NCBI RefSeq assembly: GCF_000284515.1
Contig: NC_017668.1
Span: 1,488,001-1,552,000, forward strand
Reading direction: 5' to 3'
Length of the DNA: 64,000 nucleotides
DNA from: Halobacillus halophilus DSM 2266
GTDB taxonomy: Bacteria > Bacillota > Bacilli > Bacillales > Halobacillaceae
Shown here in pieces: positions 33,745-41,254 of this stretch (the stretch's first letter is position 1; each line of letters begins with the position of its first letter). The notes beneath the pieces are model-generated. The model worked only from the letters and a program-made list of their open reading frames with translations, did no database searches and was not told where the DNA came from. The position numbers and the translations under genes are program-made.

Positions 33745-34152
33745 CTATATATTTTCATTTCCTTCAAAAACTATTTCAAACGTTTCTTTTTCACTGAAAT
33801 TCTTTGATTTAATTATATTATGAATTTTATCTTTTATATGTTGCTTCTCTTTTACAGTTGCTTCTTTAGTAGATTTTAAGTAGATTACTTGAACTGGATA
33901 CTTTTCAGCAAGTAATAAAATGGTATTAAGCCGATACTTAGTGCCATCTAGATTTTTAATTATGCTTTCTCCTAAGTTTGCGGTTCTTTCGTTTAAATCA
34001 TTAAAATATTTAGATGATACTTCCTTATTATCTACTATAATGGTTTCGTCTGATAACTTTTTTTCACTAGCCATTAAAGAAACGCTAAAAAATGAAGCTA
34101 ATGCAATAGCTAAACCTACAAAAAATATTAGAATAAAATTCTTTTTTTTCAT
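33745..34152 (-). CDS. Membrane-anchored protein of unknown function (cassette)
   Basis: 135 residues. Basic start and one helix (KKKNFILIFFVGLAIALA), then a Lys/Glu-rich extracytoplasmic domain (EKQHIKDKIHNIIKSKNF) ending IVFEGNENI. The ribosome site is AAAGGTGGG. It shares a unit with the convergent secreted-protein gene, so the two may be partners. No family recognised. Confidence 0.55.
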   Translation of the reverse strand: MKKKNFILIFFVGLAIALASFFSVSLMASEKKLSDETIIVDNKEVSSKYFNDLNERTANLGESIIKNLDGTKYRLNTILLLAEKYPVQVIYLKSTKEATVKEKQHIKDKIHNIIKSKNFSEKETFEIVFEGNENI

Positions 34153-34219
34153 TCGGGTTGCCCACCTTTCTGGTTTCGTTTGTCACTAAATAGGTATGCA
34201 TTTCAAAGGAAAATAATGT

Positions 34220-34306
34220 TATGACGGTGAATTTAACATTTAGTGAAATAAAGAAAGCATTAAGAGCAAAGTTGCACGCCCATAAACCAGACTGTAAAAA
34301 CCCTTG
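34220..34306 (+). CDS. Very short ORF, possible remnant
   Basis: AAAGGA then ATG reads MTVNLTFSEIKKALRAKLHA and ends PDCKNP. Only 28 residues; it could be a truncated gene start. Nothing else is seen between the minus-strand gene and S34. Confidence 0.25.
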
Positions 34307-34389
34307 ACCAATAGCAACACCAATGATCCTAGAATAGACTAAAAGCAACGCTAAGTATCTAATGTTCTAACACCATAATTTATTTGCTT

Positions 34390-34422
34390 TATCTCGAAAC
34401 TGAGTCTTCAAGTAACGGGGGC
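34390..34422 (+). repeat. Cassette-junction site S34
   Basis: TATCTCGAAACTGAGTCTT and GGGGGC (34417-34422). The next 85 bases resemble those after S43, although the genes differ. Confidence 0.88.
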
Positions 34423-34593
34423 GATTGTTCAATAGAGCATTAGCCCTTTATTACATAAGCACAAGTAATATCAGTGGTTTAACCTATTTAACTGACGGAG
34501 CAGATTAGTGGAAGTGTGTTTTTTATTATGTTCCGCAATCGGGACATTTTGTTGAGGAGAAATTAGAAAGAAAAAATGAAAGTGGGATGAAAA

Positions 34594-34911
34594 ATGTTCG
34601 ATGCTGGTTGGCTTAACATCGGCAGTTTGGTACTTGGGTTAGTAGCTTGGATAATTCCTATTGTTAATCTTGCGTTAGGTAAAAAACAGATGAATAAGAA
34701 ATGGATTGCTCTCACCATTATCAGTTTCAGCGCTTGCGCTATCGCAATATGTTTACAAATTTTTTATAACCTTCACTTAGTAAACATTGAAGACTGGTCT
34801 GCTCTGTTGGAAATGCACGGTGTAGCTGTTATTTCAACTGTACTTGTCATTGTTACCATATTATTAAATACATCTACGTTGTTTTTATATCGGGATAGGG
34901 GCGCATTGTAA
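34594..34911 (+). CDS. 105-residue membrane protein (cassette)
   Basis: ATG 34594. MFDAGWLNIGSLVLGLVAWI opens the first of three helices (about 7-27, 38-58 and 73-97). The conserved-looking GSLVLGLVAWIIPIVNLALG start recalls small Bacillus membrane proteins with an integral N-terminal hairpin. Function unknown. Confidence 0.6.
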   Translation: MFDAGWLNIGSLVLGLVAWIIPIVNLALGKKQMNKKWIALTIISFSACAIAICLQIFYNLHLVNIEDWSALLEMHGVAVISTVLVIVTILLNTSTLFLYRDRGAL

Positions 34912-34947
34912 AATTAACGGCGGCGTTAGGTGTTAATACGCTTAATT

Positions 34948-34980
34948 TATCTCGAATTCGAGTCTTACGGAAAAGGGGGC
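34948..34980 (+). repeat. Cassette-junction site S35
   Basis: CTCGAATTCGAG palindrome, GGGGGC (34975-34980). Left border of the second 2.4-kb cassette; identity with the first copy starts at the G-run. Confidence 0.9.
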
Positions 34981-35022
34981 TTTACTGCAGTTAAGACATA
35001 TTAGCTAAAAGGTGGTGATCTT

Positions 35023-35289
35023 ATTAGCAACTCTAAATCATCGAACCAATCACAGGGGGATTTTTCGCTTAAAAATAGCTGGCTTAGCTGGATCTCTTTC
35101 CTTATAAACCTGGTTGTCATTGTAATTATTGCAAGTGAAGATGTTGAGATACCTAATTATGTCACGACCGCTCATGTCCTTTTAGTGTTGGACACTTCAT
35201 TGGCTTCGATTTTCTGTCTTTCATCTACGGTTTTACCGGTGAAAGAAGCTACTTTATCAGAAATGTTACCAGCAACACCATCTAAATGA
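35023..35289 (+). CDS. Short membrane ORF with ATT start (cassette, copy 2)
   Basis: Identical to 9616-9882, including the AAAGGTGGTG ribosome site and ATT start, and again overlapping the minus-strand 75-residue gene. Confidence 0.35.
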   Translation: MSNSKSSNQSQGDFSLKNSWLSWISFLINLVVIVIIASEDVEIPNYVTTAHVLLVLDTSLASIFCLSSTVLPVKEATLSEMLPATPSK

Positions 35290-35399
35290 CTTCCGAAATC
35301 ATAACTTGCACCGACAGCTGCACCGCCACCGAAAACAAGAGCTCCTGCAAGAGTTACGCCTACAACTTTACCTTTAGTACCTGCGATTAGTTTTTTCAT
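35172..35399 (-). CDS. Small Gly/Ala-rich protein (copy 2)
   Basis: The same 75-residue protein as 9765-9992. Its leader and ribosome site are also conserved, in contrast to the neighbouring gene pair, which has diverged between the copies. Confidence 0.6.
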   Translation of the reverse strand: MKKLIAGTKGKVVGVTLAGALVFGGGAAVGASYDFGSHLDGVAGNISDKVASFTGKTVDERQKIEANEVSNTKRT

Positions 35400-35529
35400 A
35401 ATAAAAATTCCTCCAATAATAGTTTTTTTAGGGTTGGCGAGAAGATTAAGGGACAGAAAGACTATGAGTGAGAACTATGTATTCTCATAAATTAGGTTCT
35501 ACATAAGATCACCTCCTTATAATTAGACA

Positions 35530-35562
35530 TAAAAAAAATCCCCTCCTATAAAAGGAGAGGAC
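35530..35562 (-). terminator. Terminator of minus-strand secreted-protein operon (copy 2)
   Basis: CCCCTCCT/AGGAGAGG hairpin followed on the minus strand by an A/T run, as in copy 1. Confidence 0.75.
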
Positions 35563-35566
35563 TATT

Positions 35567-35800
35567 TTAATTACTTTTTGCTTTCTTGAGATTAGAGATC
35601 ATGAAAGTGATACCAATAATCCCAAATAAAATAACGAATCTTGATACATCATCGACATTTCCAGTGAACACGATGAGAAGTATGATAGAAGCAATAATGG
35701 TTATAGAAATATACGAAGAAGCTTTGTTACCGAATTTCCTTTTGAAGAAAAATAATAGACTAATTAATAACAAGAAAACAGTGATCTGAATCATAAACAA
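35567..35800 (-). CDS. Small membrane protein, possible immunity partner (copy 2, diverged)
   Basis: 77 residues if the start is TTG 35800, eight bases after GGAGG; a longer frame from 35815 would place the ribosome site inside the coding region. Same topology as 10153-10392 (three helices, basic tail LKKAKSN) but the sequence differs throughout. It overlaps closely with the upstream secreted-protein gene in the same operon. Confidence 0.55.
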   Translation of the reverse strand: MFMIQITVFLLLISLLFFFKRKFGNKASSYISITIIASIILLIVFTGNVDDVSRFVILFGIIGITFMISNLKKAKSN

Positions 35801-35820
35801 TTTATCGACCTCCAATCTTA

Positions 35821-36531
35821 TTATCTTCGATATGCATAGATTTTAGGCGGAGCCCATTTAAAGACCAGAACTGAGCCTCTGTAGCTTCTATTGTCTCTTA
35901 ATTCTCTATAGAGATACCAATTTCCTGCTGACATGAGCATACCAGCAAAAAATGCTGGTTGGGAACCAGGAATCATGCCGATTAAAGCGGATACAAAGCC
36001 CCAAGTAAAAGATCGGTCATTAAATAGGTCTCGATAATATCTAGATTCTCTACTATTCATATACCATTTTAGTCCCCACCAATACTTTCTTGAAAAATCA
36101 TCAATGACGGCGTTAGTGGAGTCGCCTATCTGATCTAAAGGAGTTACAAGCTGTGGTGTTTTACTGACATTATCCAAATAGAGTACGTTGTCTCTAACAC
36201 CTTCGTTTAATGTATTCACACCTTTTTCATATTGTTCATAGATTTCAGGGGCAACTTTTGTTTTCGCAGTTGGGTTTATTTCTAGTGTACCACTTTCCAT
36301 TGTAATGTATTGATCCATAATAGGGGCAGCAGCAAAAACTTTGTCGGCTTCTTCTTCGGAAAAATCAGGATTATCCATAATTCTATAGGTACCATCAGTG
36401 TTGAAAAACTCTCCACCTTCATTTTCCCAATCATTAAAAAGATCCACCTTCCCATCAGCACTTGCAGTAAGGGGACTTATCAGAGGTACCAACAGGACAA
36501 CAGACAGCAGAATGAGCAAAAACTTTTTCAA
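35821..36531 (-). CDS. Secreted protein, bacteriocin-like context (copy 2, diverged)
   Basis: 236 residues. The signal peptide (KKFLLILLSVVLLVPLI) and C-terminal ELRDNRSYRGSVLVF and AYRR match copy 1, as does the WENEGGEFF region. The middle (about 120-205), including the hydrophobic segment (GFVSALIGMIPGSQPAFFAG), differs strongly. Conserved ends with a variable core and a co-diverged partner are what allelic toxin-immunity variants show. The family is not recognised. Confidence 0.6.
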   Translation of the reverse strand: MKKFLLILLSVVLLVPLISPLTASADGKVDLFNDWENEGGEFFNTDGTYRIMDNPDFSEEEADKVFAAAPIMDQYITMESGTLEINPTAKTKVAPEIYEQYEKGVNTLNEGVRDNVLYLDNVSKTPQLVTPLDQIGDSTNAVIDDFSRKYWWGLKWYMNSRESRYYRDLFNDRSFTWGFVSALIGMIPGSQPAFFAGMLMSAGNWYLYRELRDNRSYRGSVLVFKWAPPKIYAYRR

Positions 36532-36685
36532 ATACCATACATCTCCTTTTAAAGTCGAATTTTCTCTTTAATACGATTATATATATTCTACTTTAAATTC
36601 ATATTTTCTCCTTTTATTTACAAAAAAAGAGAAAAAAGTCATGAGACTATGTATTCATTATAAAGGAGTGCTGGTTTAATAAAAA

Positions 36686-36709
36686 AGCCCACACGCTAAG
36701 GTGTGAGCC
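36686..36709 (-). terminator. Terminator of zinc-finger gene (copy 2)
   Basis: AGCCCACACG...GTGTGAGCC hairpin with a T-run on the minus strand. Confidence 0.75.
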
Positions 36710-36735
36710 ATTTATTAGTTAATATTTTTCAACAG

Positions 36736-36885
36736 TTAAGGTTCATTCCAAAATGAATTACAATCTTTACAATAGAATTGATCAAGAGATTCCAACTCAT
36801 TATCGATAGGAATGGTGTTTAGATAAACAATATCTATTTTATTCGGTTTATTGCACCTACAAACTTGATGATTGGCTTCTTTCAT
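36736..36885 (-). CDS. 49-residue zinc-finger-like protein (copy 2)
   Basis: Counterpart of 11335-11484 with the same CRC and CKDC cysteine pairs and ribosome site. At least one substitution (Arg to Pro near residue 26) distinguishes it. Confidence 0.55.
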   Translation of the reverse strand: MKEANHQVCRCNKPNKIDIVYLNTIPIDNELESLDQFYCKDCNSFWNEP

Positions 36886-36948
36886 ATCACCACTCCTTTA
36901 AAGAATTTCATCTACATCTCCCGGAGGGAGCAGCCCACCAAAAGTGGG

Positions 36949-37266
36949 CTACATGATTTCAGAGAATTCCCGTTTAAATATTTGAGCTTCCGGGTCCTCT
37001 GGATCCTTGGCTAAAGCAGTCTGAATACAGTTTAAGTGAACATTCGTATCAAACTCATGTGAAGCAAACAAGTGAGCATCAAAGGTTTCACAATACCAGC
37101 ACCCTAGATCCTGTGCAGGCAAGTTTTGAATTTGAATGCCTTCCGCTTGATACATATACGCCTGTTCACCAACAGTGACTACACAGATAACGTGATAAAA
37201 GGTGTGATCATCAAAGTTTTCTTGATTGAAAGTTTGAGCAATCAAGTGTACTGAACGCAGAACCAA
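36949..37266 (-). CDS. Cysteine/histidine-containing protein of unknown function (copy 2)
   Basis: Same translation as 11548-11865, read from a TTG without a ribosome site. It adjoins S36, so the 3' ends of both copies of the cassette are conserved up to the site core. Confidence 0.45.
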   Translation of the reverse strand: MVLRSVHLIAQTFNQENFDDHTFYHVICVVTVGEQAYMYQAEGIQIQNLPAQDLGCWYCETFDAHLFASHEFDTNVHLNCIQTALAKDPEDPEAQIFKREFSEIM

Positions 37267-37320
37267 AGTGGACTATAAGAAAGAAAAATACTTCCGTATA
37301 GAAGTTTAGAAGGCAAGTGA

Positions 37321-37353
37321 TATCTCGAATTCAAGTCTTACACAAATGGGGGC
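37321..37353 (+). repeat. Cassette-junction site S36
   Basis: Same left arm and variable bases as S4 (TATCTCGAATTCAAGTCTT, ACACAAAT). After the G-run the sequence switches to CTTTAG, whereas S4 has ACGATTG. Confidence 0.9.
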
Positions 37354-37544
37354 TTTAGTTGAATACTCAGAATGCTGATATATAGTTTAATATTGCTTGT
37401 AAACTGGGGAATGATTTTAAACAAAGGTTGAGATCAAAAGAGAAGAAGTTACTTTTAATGGTACATTATCTTTGCAAATTATATAGTAGGGGTACCGCCA
37501 GCAAAACGTACGCTAAGCATGAAATAAAAATCTTAGAGATGAAA

Positions 37545-37589
37545 AAAGAGAGGAGAGGCTTAATTATTAAGTCTCTCCTCTCTTTTTTT
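37545..37589. terminator. Bidirectional terminator
   Basis: AGAGAGGAGA pairs with TCTCCTCTCT and is flanked by A- and T-runs. It lies between S36 and the 3' end of the minus-strand permease operon. Confidence 0.8.
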
Positions 37590-37594
37590 CATTA

Positions 37595-37780
37595 TTAATG
37601 TGGCATGGGGGCATTAACTAAGTTTAAAACAATGTCCCATTGGTTTGGAGATGCTTTATTTACTATTGATAGAGATGAAATTTTTTCCTTTATCCCTAAT
37701 CCATACAAAAATATTACTACTCCTATAAGCAGCCATTTTGGATGGAAATAATCATTGATAAAATCATTGACATAATTCAA
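37595..37780 (-). CDS. 61-residue membrane protein, coupled to ABC-type permease
   Basis: Its TTG start overlaps the stop codon of the upstream gene (TTGA), indicating translational coupling. One helix (WLLIGVVIFLYGLGI, about 16-30) lies between polar ends. It probably works with the 258-residue membrane protein. Function unknown. Confidence 0.5.
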   Translation of the reverse strand: MNYVNDFINDYFHPKWLLIGVVIFLYGLGIKEKISSLSIVNKASPNQWDIVLNLVNAPMPH

Positions 37781-38553
37781 AGTATAACGTCCAATCGCTT
37801 AATTTTAAAACTCATTATAAAGAGTAAGATAAATAATAAAGCAGTTAAACATAAAAATGGAATCAATGCCGTCCAAATAGGTTGCTGAGAAATGTTAAAT
37901 GGAAAAATTGTACTTATTAGTGAATATACTTCAAGATCCATAATGGCCAAGACAAAATTTCCAGCATGATAAATCACAAAAGGTAACGACATGGCGAGAA
38001 AATTATTACTTAACAAAAAGAGAAGTGCAAAGCTTAAAGAAGCATACACTACACCATTAATTGCCACCCAGAAAGCATATCCTAATCCATAAACCAATGA
38101 ACCATAGTTTAATAATTGACTAAACGTTGGGGAGTCAACGTTTTCAATATTATCAACGGGATAATAATTGATATGCCCAAATAAAGGATCTATGTAAAAG
38201 GCAATAAAAAATGGAACAAAAACCATTAAGAAAACGACGGTAAATACTAAAGTAGCGTTCACAAAGAATTTCATTCTTAAATAAGAGCCAAGGTCGGTTC
38301 TTGAACGAGTATATAATAAGAAATTATTTGTTTTCTCCTTGGCGAGTTGTATTAAAAAGATACTTACACATATTAAAGGAAAAACCATAGGAATCATACC
38401 TTCTAATGTTAAGGTGAAAAAGTCTATCGGTTTGAATAGGATATAGTTATTTGCTTGATAGAAGGCAATTAGAATTGGAATTAGAATTATGGCGATGTAA
38501 GTAAAAACGTATAAAGGTGAGAGCATTCCTTTAATTTCTCTAGATAACAACAT
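37777..38553 (-). CDS. ABC-2-like permease subunit without ATPase
   Basis: 258 residues with six helices: about 13-32, 50-69, 95-116, 150-170, 172-200 and 226-248. Cytoplasmic LAKEKTNNFLLYTRSRTDL after helix 2 is typical of ABC-2/lantibiotic-export permeases. No ATPase gene is adjacent. It is read against the main cassette direction. Upstream lies a fragment of a secreted-protein gene, so an export or immunity role is possible. Confidence 0.5.
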   Translation of the reverse strand: MLLSREIKGMLSPLYVFTYIAIILIPILIAFYQANNYILFKPIDFFTLTLEGMIPMVFPLICVSIFLIQLAKEKTNNFLLYTRSRTDLGSYLRMKFFVNATLVFTVVFLMVFVPFFIAFYIDPLFGHINYYPVDNIENVDSPTFSQLLNYGSLVYGLGYAFWVAINGVVYASLSFALLFLLSNNFLAMSLPFVIYHAGNFVLAIMDLEVYSLISTIFPFNISQQPIWTALIPFLCLTALLFILLFIMSFKIKRLDVIL

Positions 38554-38576
38554 TACTCATTCCTTCCTACAATAAA

Positions 38577-38604
38577 TGGGTTTATCTAATGTTAGATAAA
38601 CCCA
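38577..38604. terminator. Perfect hairpin, likely terminator
   Basis: TGGGTTTATCTAA and TTAGATAAACCCA form a 13-bp perfect stem with a two-base loop. It lies between the gene fragment and the permease gene. Confidence 0.6.
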
Positions 38605-38613
38605 TTAGCTAAT

Positions 38614-38796
38614 TTAATTACTTCTCCAAGTTCCTGAAACTGAAACTTCTTCCGATGTTGTTATATCATTGCTAAATTGTACTTTAACGTAGTGCCCTTT
38701 AAGATGGCTATTAAATAGGCTACGAGTGGAACCGTCTACTATATTTCTAGCCCAAACTCCATTAGATACTCCTAAAACAAAATGATCGTCTCCCTT
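38614..38796 (-). pseudogene. Fragment of a secreted-protein gene
   Basis: A frame of about 60 codons without a start reads GDDHFVLGVSNGVWARNIVD and ends SVSGTWRSN. An in-frame stop lies just upstream. The Gly-Thr-Trp ending, SHLKGHYVKV and the adjacent permease recall lactococcin-972-type bacteriocin clusters, but the match is weak. Clearly 5'-truncated. Confidence 0.4.
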
Positions 38797-38935
38797 TCAA
38801 TTGGAATTTAATTCGTCCCATTAAGTTATGTAAACGAATTGAAAGGTATGACGTAGTTTATGAGCTTGATATCATTTTATAGGGAGAAATTCGCAAAAGT
38901 ATATTCAAGCAGTCCATCTGAAATTTGAGTGTAAT

Positions 38936-38968
38936 TAGCTTGATTTCGAGTGTTCAAGTTTAGGGGGC
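38936..38968 (+). repeat. Cassette-junction site S37
   Basis: TTAGCTTGATTTCGAGTGTTC and GGGGGC (38963-38968). Confidence 0.8.
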
Positions 38969-39014
38969 TATTCTTCAATAAAGAAGAGCAAATTTTAATT
39001 TGGGGGTGATTTAG

Positions 39015-39206
39015 TTGGGAATGGGGTACGTTTTATTGACCGGTGTAATCCTTTTAGCTATTAGCCTGATTACAATAAAAAAATTTAAGACAGAGACATC
39101 TCTCCAAAAAATCTTACATTTGAGTGCATTGTTAATTGGTGTAGTTCTCATTATTTTATCCACCATTGGAATTATAGGTTATGGTCAGGATATATTAAAT
39201 TATTAA
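39015..39206 (+). CDS. 63-residue two-helix membrane protein (cassette)
   Basis: TTG 39015 after TTGGGGGTGATTTAG. MGMGYVLLTGVILLAISLI is helix 1, then a basic loop (KKFKTETSLQK) and helix 2 (about 38-56). Function unknown. Confidence 0.55.
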   Translation: MGMGYVLLTGVILLAISLITIKKFKTETSLQKILHLSALLIGVVLIILSTIGIIGYGQDILNY

Positions 39207-39219
39207 AATTTATCTAATT

Positions 39220-39252
39220 TGTCTTGAATTCGAGTATTCACGTATCGGGGGC
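39220..39252 (+). repeat. Cassette-junction site S38
   Basis: TGTCTTGAATTCGAGTATTC and GGGGGC (39247-39252). Confidence 0.85.
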
Positions 39253-39321
39253 TTTAGTTGTAAAGGGACTATTATTTTAGTGTGAAAGCTGGGAAGATAA
39301 AATTATGAAAGGATGGTGTAT

Positions 39322-39747
39322 ATGGAAGTTACTTATCCAGCTGGTTTTAGGAACAGGTTTTTAGCAAGTGTTTTAGATTTTATTATTATATTTTTGGTAA
39401 CAGGAATTATCTCTTACTTTCTATATGGAGTATTTTATGATGGTGAAAAATCCTACCCTACTGATATTTTAGGATTAGTTTATACCGTGTTATTACCTGT
39501 TTTATGGTCTGGGTACACGTTAGGGAGAAGAATGGCAGGCAATCGTATCGTAAGAATTGATGGGAGAAAAGTTGGGGTTGGTACAATGATAGTAAGGGTT
39601 ATAGTAGCAGGAGTTGCCTATGCTCTCACATTAGGAATTGGATTGATTGTAAGTGCTTTTATGATAGGAGTAAGAGAAGATAAACGTGCGATTCACGACT
39701 TTATTGCGCAAACGTATGTGACAACATCCCCACCAATCCGGGACTAA
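39322..39747 (+). CDS. RDD-family membrane protein (cassette)
   Basis: 141 residues from ATG 39322 (AAAGGATGGTGTAT). It has the RDD pattern: NRFLASVLDFIIIFL with Arg and Asp in helix 1, GYTLGRRMAGNRIVR in the loop and the terminal DKRAIHDFIAQTYV. RDD proteins are small three-helix membrane proteins, some linked to ion exchange or stress. A distinct RDD gene lies outside the array at 61901. Confidence 0.75.
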   Translation: MEVTYPAGFRNRFLASVLDFIIIFLVTGIISYFLYGVFYDGEKSYPTDILGLVYTVLLPVLWSGYTLGRRMAGNRIVRIDGRKVGVGTMIVRVIVAGVAYALTLGIGLIVSAFMIGVREDKRAIHDFIAQTYVTTSPPIRD

Positions 39748-39802
39748 ATTATGAGTGATGGAACTGAACTATAGGGTGCTAAAGTAAAAGAGCAGTATAA
39801 GA

Positions 39803-39904
39803 TATCTCGAATTCGAGTCTTACATAAAAGGGGGCGATTGTTCAATATGAGCAATCGCTTTTTTGGCTAAGGGCAGGATTACGGAAAACTCAGTTTAGAG
39901 ATAA
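39803..39904 (+). repeat. Site S39, long form with both arms
   Basis: CTCGAATTCGAG palindrome, GGGGGC, hairpin GCGATTG...CAATCGC and T-run, then GGGCAGGATTACGGAAAACT and CAGTTTAGAGATAA. Confidence 0.9.
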
Positions 39905-39993
39905 GTGGGGTAAATAATAGTACTGCGTCATTGTTGGTATTATTTGGATTAATGATGATATAGTTAAGTTACCAAACAGAAATGGGGGGGGCT

Positions 39994-40182
39994 ATGGAAA
40001 CTTTGGCAGCATTAGTAATTGTAGTGTTAGCAGTAGTTGTGGATTACTTTTGGTTGGATGTTGATCGAAAGTGTTGGGGTTGGATGAAGAATTGGACAAT
40101 GGTGCAGAAAGGATTATTCTTTTCTGGTTTTATATTTGTATCAGTCTTAATTTATGTAGGACTGAGTGTTGAGTTTTTATGA
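39994..40182 (+). CDS. 62-residue two-helix membrane protein (cassette)
   Basis: ATG 39994 after a G7 run. METLAALVIVVLAVVVDYFW, a Trp-rich middle (CWGWMKNWTM), then a second helix (about 41-58). Function unknown. Confidence 0.55.
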   Translation: METLAALVIVVLAVVVDYFWLDVDRKCWGWMKNWTMVQKGLFFSGFIFVSVLIYVGLSVEFL

Positions 40183-40235
40183 AGTAATTAGTCTTATGGT
40201 ATAGTGATTTATTTAGTTAGTAAGGGGTGGTTATT

Positions 40236-41153
40236 ATTTACAGGGATTTCATCTATTATAATGGTGACAAAATTGAATCTATACTCGCTCAAATCAATAG
40301 TGGACTATTGGAAAGTGTAACTGACAGTAAACAAAAAGCTAACCAAGTAGGTGGCAGGGCTAAAACAACCATATTAATGGAGTTATTGGGTTTCCCTATT
40401 TCGGGAGAAGTAAATTACAATCGAACAACAACTACAAATCTACAAAATACTAAGTCATTACACGACTATGCGTTTGAAGAGATGAGACTAGGCCTTCAAG
40501 AAAGGAACTTACTAAATGATGTAACTAATTTAGAGCACCGTTCATTAAAAACTACTTCTAGAAATTTTGTTAAGGTTACTGGCAAGATAGCAATATTTGA
40601 TTATGAAACTTTATCTCAAAACCTTTCTAATATCGGGGTTCTCGATAGAATAATTAATGATAAAAGTATAGGTGATGTTTCTAATCCCGATTTTGATCCT
40701 TTAGACATGATGAAGATATTTGCTGATGCACAAGAGCAGCCTGATGATGAATTTGAACAATTTTCAAAGCTCGTATCTACTATGTATTCTGACTTAACAA
40801 CTATTGAAATGACTAGTAATACTGATCTAACTTTTGCAGGTACTATTAATAAGGAGTATTTAAGAGAAACTATTAGGAACATAATTTACAAATACGGTTC
40901 TAATTTAGAAGGAAAATGGGAAATGATATGCCAAATAACCAAAGTTCCAATTAAAGAGAGTACAAGCATTACTGAAAAAATTAATGAGTTTGGCAAAAGT
41001 ATTAAAGGTCCTAATTTAGAATCTGAGAAAACGTTAGCTGACTTTATGAATAAAGTTATAAATGAATTCAACCAAATTCAAGAAGCATTTGCATCAGTAA
41101 ATTTCCCTAAAATTGCGGTAGAACCTATAGCAATTTATAAGGAACATAAGTAG
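40236..41153 (+). CDS. DUF6414-like protein, probable ATT start (cassette)
   Basis: About 305 residues. The start is probably ATT 40236, eight bases after AAGGGG, giving MYRDFIYYNGDKIESILAQI; the GTG at 40227 lies inside the ribosome site. That N-terminus, including the SILAQINSGLL segment, is typical of DUF6414 proteins. The rest is soluble and charged, with no catalytic motif recognised. It is one of the few larger cassette proteins. Roles in defence have been proposed for similar unknown families, but nothing here shows it. Confidence 0.6.
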   Translation: MYRDFIYYNGDKIESILAQINSGLLESVTDSKQKANQVGGRAKTTILMELLGFPISGEVNYNRTTTTNLQNTKSLHDYAFEEMRLGLQERNLLNDVTNLEHRSLKTTSRNFVKVTGKIAIFDYETLSQNLSNIGVLDRIINDKSIGDVSNPDFDPLDMMKIFADAQEQPDDEFEQFSKLVSTMYSDLTTIEMTSNTDLTFAGTINKEYLRETIRNIIYKYGSNLEGKWEMICQITKVPIKESTSITEKINEFGKSIKGPNLESEKTLADFMNKVINEFNQIQEAFASVNFPKIAVEPIAIYKEHK

Positions 41154-41221
41154 TTACATAACAGTATCGAAGTTTTGTAAAAAGAAGTTATAACATTTTG
41201 GATTGTGATCCAAAGGGAATA

Positions 41222-41254
41222 CATCTCGAAATCAAGTCTTCACGAATTGGGGGC
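41222..41254 (+). repeat. Site S40, occupied by group II intron 3
   Basis: CATCTCGAAATCAAGTCTTC and GGGGGC (41249-41254), then the intron. Confidence 0.88.
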
